Source: Akkermansia muciniphila
GTDB lineage: Bacteria > Verrucomicrobiota > Verrucomicrobiia > Verrucomicrobiales > Akkermansiaceae
Direction of reading: 5' to 3'
Assembly (NCBI RefSeq): GCF_040616545.1
Contig: NZ_CP156688.1
Coordinates: forward strand, 1,054,001 to 1,118,000
DNA: 64,000 nucleotides
Program-made: the position numbers and the translations under genes
Shown: one piece after another, positions 9,499 to 18,526 of the stretch
Layout: each line of letters begins with the position of its first letter
How positions within the stretch are numbered: the first letter of the stretch is position 1
Notes under the pieces: generated by a model
Told to the model about the DNA's origin: nothing
Seen by the model: only the letters and a program-made list of their open reading frames with translations
Database searches by the model: none

Positions 9499-9665
9499 GG
9501 CGGACATCCGCGGAACCGGAAAAGGATGCGAGCCGCTTTACCCCCGCAGGCGCCTGTCTTTCCGGCAGAGCTGAACCCTTGGCCTTCTGTTCCCTTCCCG
9601 GGTTCCGGGAAGGGACGCTCCCGCCGTTCCGGAGCAGGCCCCGGCGGCATGAATTCCCTCTCAAA

Positions 9666-11789
9666 TCAGGCGAATCCCATCAGGCGCGCCGTTCCCGCCA
9701 CCAGAATGCACATGGCAACGCCGCAGACCGTCGGGATGGCAAAGGCAAGCAGGGCCCACTTCCATTTGCCCGTCTCCTTGCGGACCGTAAGAACGGCGGT
9801 GGAACACGGCCAGTGCATCAGGGAAAACAGCATGGTGCACAACGCCGTCACCCAGGTCCAGCCGTTGTCCGTCAGGAGGGATTTCAACTGGTTCATGTCA
9901 TCCATGTCCATCATGTTGTCGGAAGCCAGGTACCCCATGATGATCAGGGGAAAGACGATTTCATTGGCCGGAATGCCCAGAATAAACGCCATCAGGATCA
10001 CGCCGTCCAGCCCCATGAGGCGCCCGGCGGGGTCCAGCCACTGCGTGCCGTGCACCAGCAGGCTGGCGTCTCCCAAACGGATATTCGCCATCAGCCAGAT
10101 GATGATCCCGGCGGGAGCCGCCACCATCACCGCGCGCCACAGGACGGCCAGCGTCCTGTCCATGAAGGAACGGACAATCACCTTCCCGATCTGGGGCTTG
10201 CGGTAGGGGGGCAGTTCCAGGGTAAAGGAGGACGGCGTCCCCTTCAAAATCGTATGGGACAGCAGGGCCGTTACGGCGAACGTCATCCCCACGCCCAGGC
10301 CGATCAGAAGCACCAGCCCCGCAACGGAGGCCAGCGGCTGCAATCCGGAAGCTACGGACCCGGCAAAGAACATGGTCATGAGCGCGATCAGCGTGGGGAA
10401 CCTGCCGTTGCAGGGAACAAAATTGTTCGTCAAAATGGCGACGAGCCTTTCCCGCGGGGAATCAATGATCCGGCACCCCGTGATTCCCGCCGCATTGCAC
10501 CCGAACCCCATGCACATGGTCAGCGCCTGCTTGCCGCAGCCGCAGCACTTCTGGAACACCTTGTCCATATTGAACGCCACCCGGGGCAGATAGCCGGAAT
10601 CCTCCAGCAGCGTGAACAGGGGGAAAAAGATGGCCATGGGGGGCAGCATCACGGAGACGACCCATGCCACCACGCGGTAAACGCCCAGTACCAGCACGCC
10701 GTGCAGCCATTCCGGAGCATGCGCCAGGCGGAACAGGGCCGTCAGGGCCTCCTGGCCTTCCCCAAGCAGGTCCGCCAGCCACTGGGAAGGGTAATTGGCC
10801 CCCACAATGGTGATCCAGAAAATGAGCACCAGCAGGACGAACATGAGGGGATAAGCCGTCCACCGGCCCATTAGCACCTTGTCAATGCGCCTGTCGCGCC
10901 CCAGGCCCCCGCCGTCCGGCAGGATGACCACTCCCTGGCACAGCCGCTCCGCCCGTTCCACAAAGGCGGCCGCCACACGGTCGCCGAAAGATTCGCCGGA
11001 AGAGGGATCCGCCGCGGACGCCTCACGGAGGATGTTCTCCACCTCCTTCTCTTTCCTTAAATCATTTCCCGCATACTGCGCCAGAAGCCCGAGCGTTCCT
11101 TCATCCCCCTCCAGCAGCTTGACGGACGCCCAGCGTGCTTCCAGACCGTTCAGGGAACAGCCGGCAACGGCGACTTCCAAACGCTCCAGCCACGGTTCCA
11201 GGTCCTTCCCGTAGGACAGGTGGCGGGAAGGGCGCCTTTCTCCGGACCACGCCATCTGCTGCACCGTCTCCGCCAGAACCTTCAGCCCCTCCCCCCTGGC
11301 GGCTGCCGCCGGAACCACGGGCACTCCAAGACGCTCTTCCAGAAGAGGGCAGTTGATGCGGATGCCCTTGCGCCGGGCCTCGTCCATCAGATTGACGCAG
11401 ACCACCACATTTCCCGTCGTTTCCATGACCTGGAGGGCCAGATTCAAATCCCGCTCCAGATTGGTGGCGGAACAGACCACGATGACGGCATCCGCATGGC
11501 CAAAACAGATGAAATCCCGCGCCGCCTCCTCATCCGAGGAACAGGCCAGCAGGGAATACGTACCCGGCGTATCCACCAGCAGGTACTCCCGGGAACCGCG
11601 CCCCACGATACCCTCCGCACGGACCACCGTCTTCCCGGGCCAGTTCCCGGTATGCTGGCGCAGCCCCGTCAGCGCGTTGAACACCGTGCTTTTCCCCACA
11701 TTGGGAGCGCCCGCCAGCGCCACAACAGGCATGCGCTTTTCCACCGGGCCGCAAGAACCGTCCCGTTCCTCTTCACTATTCGGACTCAC
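9666..11789 (-). CDS. feoB: Ferrous iron transporter FeoB
   Basis: The 707-residue product begins at GTG 11789, preceded by AAGGAGA at good spacing; longer upstream frames run into feoA. Residues 20-190 form the GTPase domain: GAPNVGKST (G1), VDTPGTYSLL (G3) and NLMDE (G4). A helical GDI-like region follows, then the membrane part with GCGKQALTMCMGFGCNAAGI, the Cys-containing gate motif, and a second gate around PCNGRFPTLIALM. It moves Fe2+ across the inner membrane, powered or gated by nucleotide hydrolysis. It is the last gene of a three-gene unit after the regulator and feoA. Its length fits the family. Confidence 0.96.
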   Translation of the reverse strand: MSPNSEEERDGSCGPVEKRMPVVALAGAPNVGKSTVFNALTGLRQHTGNWPGKTVVRAEGIVGRGSREYLLVDTPGTYSLLACSSDEEAARDFICFGHADAVIVVCSATNLERDLNLALQVMETTGNVVVCVNLMDEARRKGIRINCPLLEERLGVPVVPAAAARGEGLKVLAETVQQMAWSGERRPSRHLSYGKDLEPWLERLEVAVAGCSLNGLEARWASVKLLEGDEGTLGLLAQYAGNDLRKEKEVENILREASAADPSSGESFGDRVAAAFVERAERLCQGVVILPDGGGLGRDRRIDKVLMGRWTAYPLMFVLLVLIFWITIVGANYPSQWLADLLGEGQEALTALFRLAHAPEWLHGVLVLGVYRVVAWVVSVMLPPMAIFFPLFTLLEDSGYLPRVAFNMDKVFQKCCGCGKQALTMCMGFGCNAAGITGCRIIDSPRERLVAILTNNFVPCNGRFPTLIALMTMFFAGSVASGLQPLASVAGLVLLIGLGVGMTFAVTALLSHTILKGTPSSFTLELPPYRKPQIGKVIVRSFMDRTLAVLWRAVMVAAPAGIIIWLMANIRLGDASLLVHGTQWLDPAGRLMGLDGVILMAFILGIPANEIVFPLIIMGYLASDNMMDMDDMNQLKSLLTDNGWTWVTALCTMLFSLMHWPCSTAVLTVRKETGKWKWALLAFAIPTVCGVAMCILVAGTARLMGFA

Positions 11790-11812
11790 CGGGTCTCCTT
11801 CATTGGCTGGTT

Positions 11813-12037
11813 TCAGGCGGACTTGACGGTAATCAATTCCAGATCGGAAGACCTGAACGCCATCACCGTTCCGCGCACAAGAAAGGCAACGGGGTCGCCG
11901 AACGGCCCGCGTTCCAGGCATTCCACCCGGGTTCCTGGAATCATGCCTATATCCATCAACCGCCTTCTCAGGCGGCTTTCCACTCCCAGAGACTCAATCC
12001 TGGCGGCTTTTCCTTCAGGCAACTGGTTTAATGTCAT
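11813..12037 (-). CDS. feoA: FeoA, SH3-like accessory protein for FeoB
   Basis: A 74-residue protein with the full FeoA pattern: an N-terminal LNQLPEGKAARIESL, LRRRLMDIGMIPGTRVECLERGPFGDPVAFLVRGTVMAFR and a final strand. FeoA is a small cytosolic SH3-fold protein required for FeoB activity. Its gene sits 23 bp upstream of feoB and 27 bp downstream of the regulator gene, consistent with one operon. Confidence 0.95.
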   Translation of the reverse strand: MTLNQLPEGKAARIESLGVESRLRRRLMDIGMIPGTRVECLERGPFGDPVAFLVRGTVMAFRSSDLELITVKSA

Positions 12038-12064
12038 GGTCAGTTTATCCTTTCTATTAATTGT

Positions 12065-12721
12065 TCATGCAGAAATTTCCACAAGGATGGCATCAGCGGC
12101 GGCTACCGGCAATTCCAGCCGGCGCCCTTCCCGGGCTTCCACCAGAAACGCGCCGCAATGCGCGCCTTCTTCCAGGAGGGCCACTTTTTCATGAAGGCGA
12201 ATGCCGCAGGAGGCGAGAAGCTCCAGCAGTTCTTTTGACTCCGGCACACGCCTGACCACCGCCGGAATCCCTGCCGGAAGGTCGGACAGCCGGGAAAGCG
12301 GCCCTTCCTGCGGTCCCTGCTTCTTCCTGCCCGGTATCTTTCTCCCGTGGGGGCACATCTCCGGGTAACCCAGAAAACGGTCCAGCTTTTCCATCAACTG
12401 CGGTGAAGCCGCATGTTCCAGCTTTTCCGCTTCCTCATGCACGTCCCCCCACGCATATCCCAGATGGTCTACCAGGAAAACCTCCCACAGCCGGTGAATG
12501 CGCACCAGCCGCACGGCGGCTTCCTCCCCTTTCCGCGTCAGGCGGATGGAGCGTTTCTCCACGCTTTCCACCAGGCCTTCCTTTTCCATCTTCCGGATAA
12601 TTTCACTGACGGAAGCGGCGGAAACGCCCAGATCATCCGCAATATGCCTGTTGCTGACGCGCTCAGCATTCTGCTGGAGTCTGGCAATTGCTTTTAAATA
12701 ATCTTCACGGCTGCTGGTCAT
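12065..12721 (-). CDS. DtxR/MntR-family metal-dependent transcriptional regulator
   Basis: The 218-residue protein has the family order. Residues 1-65 are a winged helix (REDYLKAIARLQ, ADDLGVSAASVSEIIRKMEKEGLV). Then comes the metal-binding/dimerisation domain (RIHRLWEVFLVDHLGYAWGDVHEEAEKLEHAASPQLMEKLDRFLGYPEMCPHG, supplying the His, Glu and Cys ligands). A C-terminal SH3/FeoA-like domain occupies residues 145-218. It should repress on binding Fe2+ or Mn2+. Being first in the feoAB operon, and having an operator-like palindrome 24 bp upstream, it probably controls iron uptake and itself. Confidence 0.92.
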   Translation of the reverse strand: MTSSREDYLKAIARLQQNAERVSNRHIADDLGVSAASVSEIIRKMEKEGLVESVEKRSIRLTRKGEEAAVRLVRIHRLWEVFLVDHLGYAWGDVHEEAEKLEHAASPQLMEKLDRFLGYPEMCPHGRKIPGRKKQGPQEGPLSRLSDLPAGIPAVVRRVPESKELLELLASCGIRLHEKVALLEEGAHCGAFLVEAREGRRLELPVAAADAILVEISA

Positions 12722-12744
12722 GGCGCTGATGCTTTCCTTTGTTA

Positions 12745-12758
12745 TAAGGTATACCTAA
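12745..12758 (-). promoter_or_regulatory. Candidate DtxR/MntR operator upstream of the feo operon
   Basis: TAAGGTATACCTAA contains the perfect palindrome AGGTATACCT with one mismatched pair further out. It resembles DtxR- and MntR-type boxes (TTAGG...CCTAA) and lies 24-37 bp upstream of the regulator start, overlapping where a promoter should be. Assignment is by resemblance and position. Confidence 0.55.
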
Positions 12759-13029
12759 CAAAATGCTATTTCGCTCAAATAAAAAAGCTTCTCCCGTGTC
12801 AGCAAGGCCATTTTCCATACGGAAAATGGCTGTGGGCAGCCGGCGGACGGGAATAAGGCGGCACGCGTCATTGCCGGGCTGTTCCTGAAAGGCACTCCCC
12901 TGCCCGGCATCTTTGAACCGTCCCTTCCGGAGAAGGAAAAACAGGGCCGTTCCTGAACAGGGGCCCCGTTAAAAGCCATCCCCGGTTGATGGAAAATCCC
13001 TCCCCGGCGGCATAAACACAGTCCCCTGC
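12759..13029. other. Intergenic region between the feo promoter and the ibr-like operon
   Basis: No gene is supported. A perfect hairpin lies at 12807-12830 (GCCATTTTCC, loop ATAC, GGAAAATGGC), about 200 bp beyond the end of the HTH gene. It could stop transcription from the ibr-like operon, but no T-run follows it in that direction. Confidence 0.4.
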
Positions 13030-13224
13030 TTACCTTTTCAATTCCTCCGCAATTCTGCCGAGGTTTTTTTCCGTTGCCGTCCTCAATTTGTCCTGCTGTT
13101 TCCAGTACCACGCCGTTCTCTCGGATACTCCGGCCTGCTCCGCCAGCCAGCGCACGGCGCCGCTCGTGTCACAGCCCGTTTTCTTCTGGATGGCTTCCAG
13201 CAATTGAGTGACATCTTTGTTCAT
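13030..13224 (-). CDS. Small helix-turn-helix DNA-binding protein
   Basis: The 64-residue product has the shape of a single HTH domain: VTQLLEAIQKKTGC, then AVRWLAEQAGVSERTAWYWKQQDKL, where LAEQAGVS is helix 2 and ERTAWYWK the recognition helix, and a Lys/Arg-rich end. The gene begins 9 bp after the ParB-like gene, so it is the third cistron of the unit. Likely jobs are autoregulation or a DNA-targeting subunit. The length and isolated HTH resemble small phage regulators, but the family is not identified. Confidence 0.72.
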   Translation of the reverse strand: MNKDVTQLLEAIQKKTGCDTSGAVRWLAEQAGVSERTAWYWKQQDKLRTATEKNLGRIAEELKR

Positions 13225-13233
13225 GGACTGGTG

Positions 13234-13749
13234 TCATTTTGATTCCCACGCCCGGCTGAATTCGCTGTTATGAAACAGGGCGGCAATACCGCTGAGCTGC
13301 TTGAGGCGCAGCAGTTCCGCTGCGTCCATGCCCAGGTTTTTAAGTATCCACGCATCCGACATGCCCGCTTCCGTCAATTCCCGGATAATGTTGGTCATGA
13401 GTTCAATATTATGAGAGCCACGGGCACGGTTGTGCCTGATGGTGGAGGCCATGCGGTTTCCAAGGGGCTTGTCGATAACGGCCACCGGCACCATGCCTTC
13501 CTCCCGCTCGTAGATATCGCGGTGTATTTTCATGATCTGGCAGCGGTGGAACCCGTCAACGATTTCATAGGTGCCGTCCTCCAGTTTATAACAGACAATC
13601 GGCATCGTATAGCCGTCTTCCTTGATGCTCTGGTAAAGCAGCTTCATTTCGGGGGGAGCCACACTATTCGGGTTGTAGGCATTGGAGCGGATTTGGTCCA
13701 GTGGAACACGCCGAATCCTGTAGACGGGGGATGGAGAAGAGGTGTTCAT
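13234..13749 (-). CDS. ibrB: ParB/Srx-fold protein, IbrB-like
   Basis: I start at ATG 13749 (171 residues), which overlaps the upstream stop as ATGA; the frame extends upstream but inside ibrA. Residues 10-110 form a ParB/sulfiredoxin-type nucleotide-binding domain: RIRRVPLDQIRSNAYNPN, MKLLYQSIKEDGYTMPIV, EIVDGFHRCQIMK (D65, H68, R69) and STIRHNRARGSHN. The rest is helical (NLGMDAAELLRLKQLSG). In E. coli, IbrB with IbrA controls immunoglobulin-binding surface proteins, and the pair also occurs on phages and islands. It probably acts together with the adjacent PAPS-reductase-like protein. The reaction is unknown. Confidence 0.85.
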   Translation of the reverse strand: MNTSSPSPVYRIRRVPLDQIRSNAYNPNSVAPPEMKLLYQSIKEDGYTMPIVCYKLEDGTYEIVDGFHRCQIMKIHRDIYEREEGMVPVAVIDKPLGNRMASTIRHNRARGSHNIELMTNIIRELTEAGMSDAWILKNLGMDAAELLRLKQLSGIAALFHNSEFSRAWESK

Positions 13750-15041
13750 GAAATATTGCGGTATTTGTTGACGGCGGCACGGCGCCGGGCAAGCGCCCCC
13801 TTGGTAGGGCTGAATCCGGCATATCTGCAAAAGTAGTCATTCTTCATGATACAGATGCACATGCGCTTGTAGGAGGGTACCTGCCGGAAATTGCTGACGG
13901 GCATGTCGTCGGGGTATCCCATGAATTGAACGACGTCGCGCCCGCCGTAGCGCCTCGACTTCCCCGTCACGGTGGCCAGAGGGTAGGCGGCCAGCACTTC
14001 ATCAGCGGTTCCGGGATCAACGGTGCCCCCTTTTGTCCAGTATTTTTTGGATTTTTCAAGAATGCTGTTGTAGTGGGCTGCCGTTTTCGCGTCCATCGTG
14101 GAAAGCAGGAATTCATAATAGGACTTCCATGTATGGCCGGGAGGCAGCTTGATGGTTTTCCATCCCATGGCCGTTGTGCCTCCGTACAGGCCCGTAAAGT
14201 TGACGCCGTTGACGCGCCCGATCATGCGTGCCCAGTTGGCGGGATCAATGACTTTGTAAAGTTTCAGGCTTTCCTGGGCACAATCATTGAAGGGGCTGGC
14301 CACCCGCATTTGCCCGGCAGTGAGGCCCGCGTGGTACAAAAGGTCATAAAGGCGGTTGTAGTCAAAACCAAAACGGGCGTTGGCCGTCCAAATATCGCTG
14401 ACACGCCAGTCGTACAAAGGGTAGGCATTGACGGTTACGGCATCCGTCTGCGTAATCCACTTTCTGCCTTTATAGGATCTCCTTTTATTGCCGCGCGCAA
14501 CGGCTGCGTACCTGTTCAGGCTCTCATCCGCCCGCAGCCCCACCATGACGGCGGTGCTTCCGTGCTGCCTGGCAAAGTGGCGTGAGAGCTTGTCCTGGAA
14601 CTCGTAATCCACCATGCCGTGCCGGAACGGAACGTCCAGATTCCCTTCATGAATCACATAGGGGTTTTCCGGCATGGGCCGCACCCACAGTTTTTTTTGG
14701 GCGGCGTCCCACGGCGTCCAGTAGGGCTCCCCCAGGGCGCAGGCCGACTGGGCCTTGACCGGCACGCAATACCACATTTTACGGATGCCGGGGAATTGTT
14801 CCAGAAACGTCCGGGTTACGTACTCGGTCGTCATCTGGTACTGGGCCTCATAGTCGAGATGGTACATGGTCAGCTTGTCCAGCAGACCTTGTTCATCCGC
14901 ATAATTGTAGCAGAGATTGAGCATGACGCCGCTATCCTTGCCGCCTGAGAAAGACACCAGAACATGGTCAAACTCCTGGAAGCAGTAGGCGATGCGTTCC
15001 AGCGCTGCTTCATAGACGTTTTTGTCCAGGTAGGTTTTCAC
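13746..15041 (-). CDS. ibrA: PAPS-reductase-family (DUF3440) protein, IbrA-like
   Basis: The 431-residue product starts at GTG 15041. Residues 1-220 are an adenine-nucleotide alpha-hydrolase domain with an intact PP-loop (VSFSGGKDSG, residues 30-38), plus GLRADESLNRYAAV and YPLYDWRVSDIWTA, all typical of PAPS/APS reductases. The C-terminal half is the DUF3440 region (ASPFNDCAQESLKLYKVIDPANWARMIGRVNGVNF). Assimilatory sulfate reduction is unlikely, because no sulfate genes are near and the ParB-like partner gene overlaps it. Adenylating or thiolating chemistry directed at a nucleic acid or protein is an inference. This is the first gene of a three-gene unit. Confidence 0.88.
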   Translation of the reverse strand: MKTYLDKNVYEAALERIAYCFQEFDHVLVSFSGGKDSGVMLNLCYNYADEQGLLDKLTMYHLDYEAQYQMTTEYVTRTFLEQFPGIRKMWYCVPVKAQSACALGEPYWTPWDAAQKKLWVRPMPENPYVIHEGNLDVPFRHGMVDYEFQDKLSRHFARQHGSTAVMVGLRADESLNRYAAVARGNKRRSYKGRKWITQTDAVTVNAYPLYDWRVSDIWTANARFGFDYNRLYDLLYHAGLTAGQMRVASPFNDCAQESLKLYKVIDPANWARMIGRVNGVNFTGLYGGTTAMGWKTIKLPPGHTWKSYYEFLLSTMDAKTAAHYNSILEKSKKYWTKGGTVDPGTADEVLAAYPLATVTGKSRRYGGRDVVQFMGYPDDMPVSNFRQVPSYKRMCICIMKNDYFCRYAGFSPTKGALARRRAAVNKYRNIS

Positions 15042-15068
15042 AATTTTTCCAGAATCTTTCTTGCATCA

Positions 15069-15203
15069 CGCCTGAAGCAGCCTGCCGGCAGGCAACCTGC
15101 CGGAGACGCGCCAATCAGCCATGCCTGCCGGCGGCTCCTTTGCCAACCAAGGCTGCCACGCCTTCATGCCCGCGTAATGGTAAATAACATCGTGTCTCGC
15201 CAT
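15069..15203 (-). CDS. Possible 45-residue leader protein upstream of ibrA
   Basis: Reading the minus strand from ATG 15203 gives a 44-45 residue frame (MARHDVIYHYAGMKAWQPWL at its start) ending 28 bp before ibrA. It has three Trp and a balanced composition, but part of it runs through a repeated CTGCCGGCAGG tract (15085-15145), which could create the frame by chance. I recognise no family. If real, it would be the first cistron of the ibr-like unit. Confidence 0.25.
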
Positions 15204-15258
15204 GTTTTAAAATGCGCAGCAGATTACGATCCGTTGTTTTTCTGCAACAATACTAACC

Positions 15259-15307
15259 TACTGAATTATTGGAGCAGGTCAATGTTTTTACTGCAATTAT
15301 TTCAGTA
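15259..15307 (-). promoter_or_regulatory. Operator-like inverted repeat upstream of the ibr-like operon
   Basis: TACTGAATTATTG (15259-15271) and CAATTATTTCAGTA (15294-15307) form a near-perfect inverted repeat with a 22-bp gap, in an AT-rich tract unlike its surroundings. The right-hand arm is itself extended as TTTACTGCAATTATTTCAGTAA. A TTGACC (minus strand, near 15280) lies between the arms as a possible -35. The position, about 220 bp upstream of ibrA, suits a promoter controlled by the small HTH protein. Confidence 0.4.
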
Positions 15308-15874
15308 ATTTTACTGTGATTTGCCCTCTTGTCAAATACCCATGCTTTTTCACGAGTAACGCCATTCAAGGAGCGCCGCTTCCATCGCGGCACGGTTCCC
15401 CTCTCTTTGCCCGGGGAGCCATATTATTTCAGAATCAATGCACCGGAACGGGAATCAAAATGGAATGGAACCTGTTGAGGATTCCGCTGTTTTAATTCTT
15501 TCAGCGGAGAATGCACGGCATCCTTTTTACTGGTGGCCCGGTTAAGATACAGGATGATGCCGCTCTCCAGCCTCTTTCACTAAGGGTTCTCTCAAGCGCC
15601 CTCCTGCGGGCTCATTTTTCAAATGGCGATACAGCCGTTATTCTTCCCTTGAAGAAAAAATACCCGGTTTTCTTTGCAAAAGCCGGACAACCTGGCGGAA
15701 TACGGCCCCGTCACCACCCGCTTGGAGCATATTTTGCCGGATTTACTTTCCAGCGCTTCATGAGTCTATCCGGTAAGCGCGGTTTTACGCCGGAACGGAA
15801 TCAAAAAATGATATTGGGTCAGCATTTATGGCTGTTTCCCCACGATTTTTCACCTTTCCAGCCCCGGAACAGGC
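15308..15874. other. Gene-free region between the ibr-like operon and tRNA-Asn
   Basis: A frame from 15511 to 15900 (plus) exists, but its product is Pro/Arg/Phe-rich, has no motif and runs into the tRNA terminator, so I do not call it. The stretch reads like decayed or regulatory DNA downstream of the tRNA 3' end, a position often used by integrating elements. No integrase remnant and no second copy of the tRNA end were seen. Confidence 0.4.
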
Positions 15875-15913
15875 AAAAAAGAAGCCCCGTAAGTCGTTGA
15901 ACTTACAGGGCTT
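15875..15913 (-). terminator. Rho-independent terminator of tRNA-Asn
   Basis: AAGCCCCGTAAGT (15882-15894) pairs with ACTTACAGGGCTT (15901-15913) around loop CGTTGA, with one mismatch. On the minus strand it is followed by a run of T (bases 15875-15880 are AAAAAA on plus). It lies just beyond the 3' end of the tRNA gene. Confidence 0.8.
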
Positions 15914-15924
15914 TAGAAAAAGAA

Positions 15925-17274
<1,350 letters not shown>

Positions 17275-17289
17275 GACGCCTTTTTCCAG

Positions 17290-17319
17290 CCCCGCAGGCG
17301 CATTCCGGTGCCTGCGGGG
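17290..17319 (+). terminator. Hairpin terminator after leuB
   Basis: CCCCGCAGGC (17290-17299) and GCCTGCGGGG (17310-17319) form a perfect 10-bp stem 15 bp after the leuB stop. The T-tract after it is weak, so the termination mechanism is uncertain. Confidence 0.55.
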
Positions 17320-17400
17320 TATTCCGCTTCCGGAGGAGAGAGACCCTGCCTCCATTTTTCCATATATTCCCGGGTTTTTCCGGTTCTTCATTCAACGATC

Positions 17401-18441
17401 ATGAACGTTCTTATCATCGGCCAGGGAATCGCGGGAAGCTGCCTGGCATGGGAATTGAAACGCCGCGGCACGGATTTCACCATTACGGACCGCCCTGTTG
17501 CGGAAACGGCTTCCCGTGTGGCGGCCGGGCTGGTGAATCCCCTGACGGGCCGGGCCTTCCGCCCCGGCTGGCGGCAGGAGGAGTGCTTGTCCGCAGCAGC
17601 AGATTTTTATCCGGAAACGGAACGGGAACTGGGCGGCTCCTGGTGGCAGAAGACCCCGATTTTCCGGGAACTGGAAACGGAGGACCAGCTTGAAATCTGG
17701 CAGGAGCGCCAGATGGCCCCGGAATCCAGCCCCTATGCCGGGCCCCTTTTTCCGTGGCCCGAACACTGGAAAGGACAGGGAAAAGCCGCTTATACGCGCG
17801 GTTCCGCCGTCCTTCACGTGGAGGACATGGTCAATGCCATGCGGCGGTTTTTCACGGAACAGGGCCGTTTTGCGGAAGCGGACGTGTCTCCCGCAGACAT
17901 CCAGCCGGATGAAGACGGCCTTTTCCACTGGAACGGACGGATTTTCACTCATGTGGTCTGGTGCACCGGCTGGGAGGCCGGATGCCATCCGGACATGGCC
18001 CCGCTGAAAGGACGCCCTTCCAAGGGCACAATTCTGGACCTGGACCTGAAGGAGCTGGACTGGCACGCGGGTATCCTGCACTTTGGCCGCTGGCTGGTTC
18101 ACAACGGCTCTTTCTGGCGCTTCGGCGCTACGTACGCGTGGGCGTGGGAAGCTCCCGGCATTCCGGAGGCGCCTGCCGTCCAGGAATTGATGCTGGACCT
18201 GGTCAGGCGCTATTCCGGAGAGATGAACGTCATCCGCGCACGCGCCGCCGTGCGCCCCATCATCCGGCGCAGCCAGCCCGTCGCCGGACCCATTCCGGGC
18301 CTGAACGGCCAGTATGTCTTTTCCGGGCTGGGCAGCAAGGGAGTGACCACCTCCCCGTGGTCGGCGGCCCGACTGGCGGAACATCTTGTGCACGGCGCGG
18401 AACTGCCGCCGGACCTGCTGCCCGCCGCGCTGTGGAAATAA
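17401..18441 (+). CDS. FAD-dependent oxidoreductase of the DAO (glycine/D-amino-acid oxidase) family
   Basis: The 346-residue protein starts at ATG 17401 with a dinucleotide-binding motif (VLIIGQGIAGSCLAWELKRRG, GxGxxG) and the family follow-up ASRVAAGLVNPLTGRAF, which is usual for FAD-linked amine oxidases and MnmC-C-like proteins. C-terminal RAAVRPIIRRSQPVAGPIPGLNGQYVFSGLGSKGVTTSPWSA closes the FAD site. It may oxidise an amine or act as a tRNA-modification-type MnmC2-like enzyme, and the substrate is not determined. It stands between leuB and the rhomboid gene on the same strand. Confidence 0.82.
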   Translation: MNVLIIGQGIAGSCLAWELKRRGTDFTITDRPVAETASRVAAGLVNPLTGRAFRPGWRQEECLSAAADFYPETERELGGSWWQKTPIFRELETEDQLEIWQERQMAPESSPYAGPLFPWPEHWKGQGKAAYTRGSAVLHVEDMVNAMRRFFTEQGRFAEADVSPADIQPDEDGLFHWNGRIFTHVVWCTGWEAGCHPDMAPLKGRPSKGTILDLDLKELDWHAGILHFGRWLVHNGSFWRFGATYAWAWEAPGIPEAPAVQELMLDLVRRYSGEMNVIRARAAVRPIIRRSQPVAGPIPGLNGQYVFSGLGSKGVTTSPWSAARLAEHLVHGAELPPDLLPAALWK

Positions 18442-18526
18442 TGCGGCGCGGTTCCTCCCCCTTCCTTGAACGGGACGGGTATTTTCCTTGTCAAAACGCC
18501 CTGAACACGATTACATTCGGCCTTAT

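Noticed and set aside
9579-10874. Plus-strand open frame opposite feoB
   Set aside because: Gln/His/Gly-rich shadow of feoB.
12755-13111. Minus-strand frame overlapping the feo upstream region and the HTH gene
   Set aside because: It overlaps the better-supported HTH gene in another frame and is Arg/Gly/Phe-rich without motifs.
15511-15900. Possible 129-residue protein before tRNA-Asn
   Set aside because: No motif, unlikely composition, and it runs through the tRNA terminator hairpin.
13030-15924. Complete integrated island ending at tRNA-Asn
   Set aside because: No integrase gene and no direct repeat of the tRNA 3' end was found at the far side, so an island boundary cannot be claimed.
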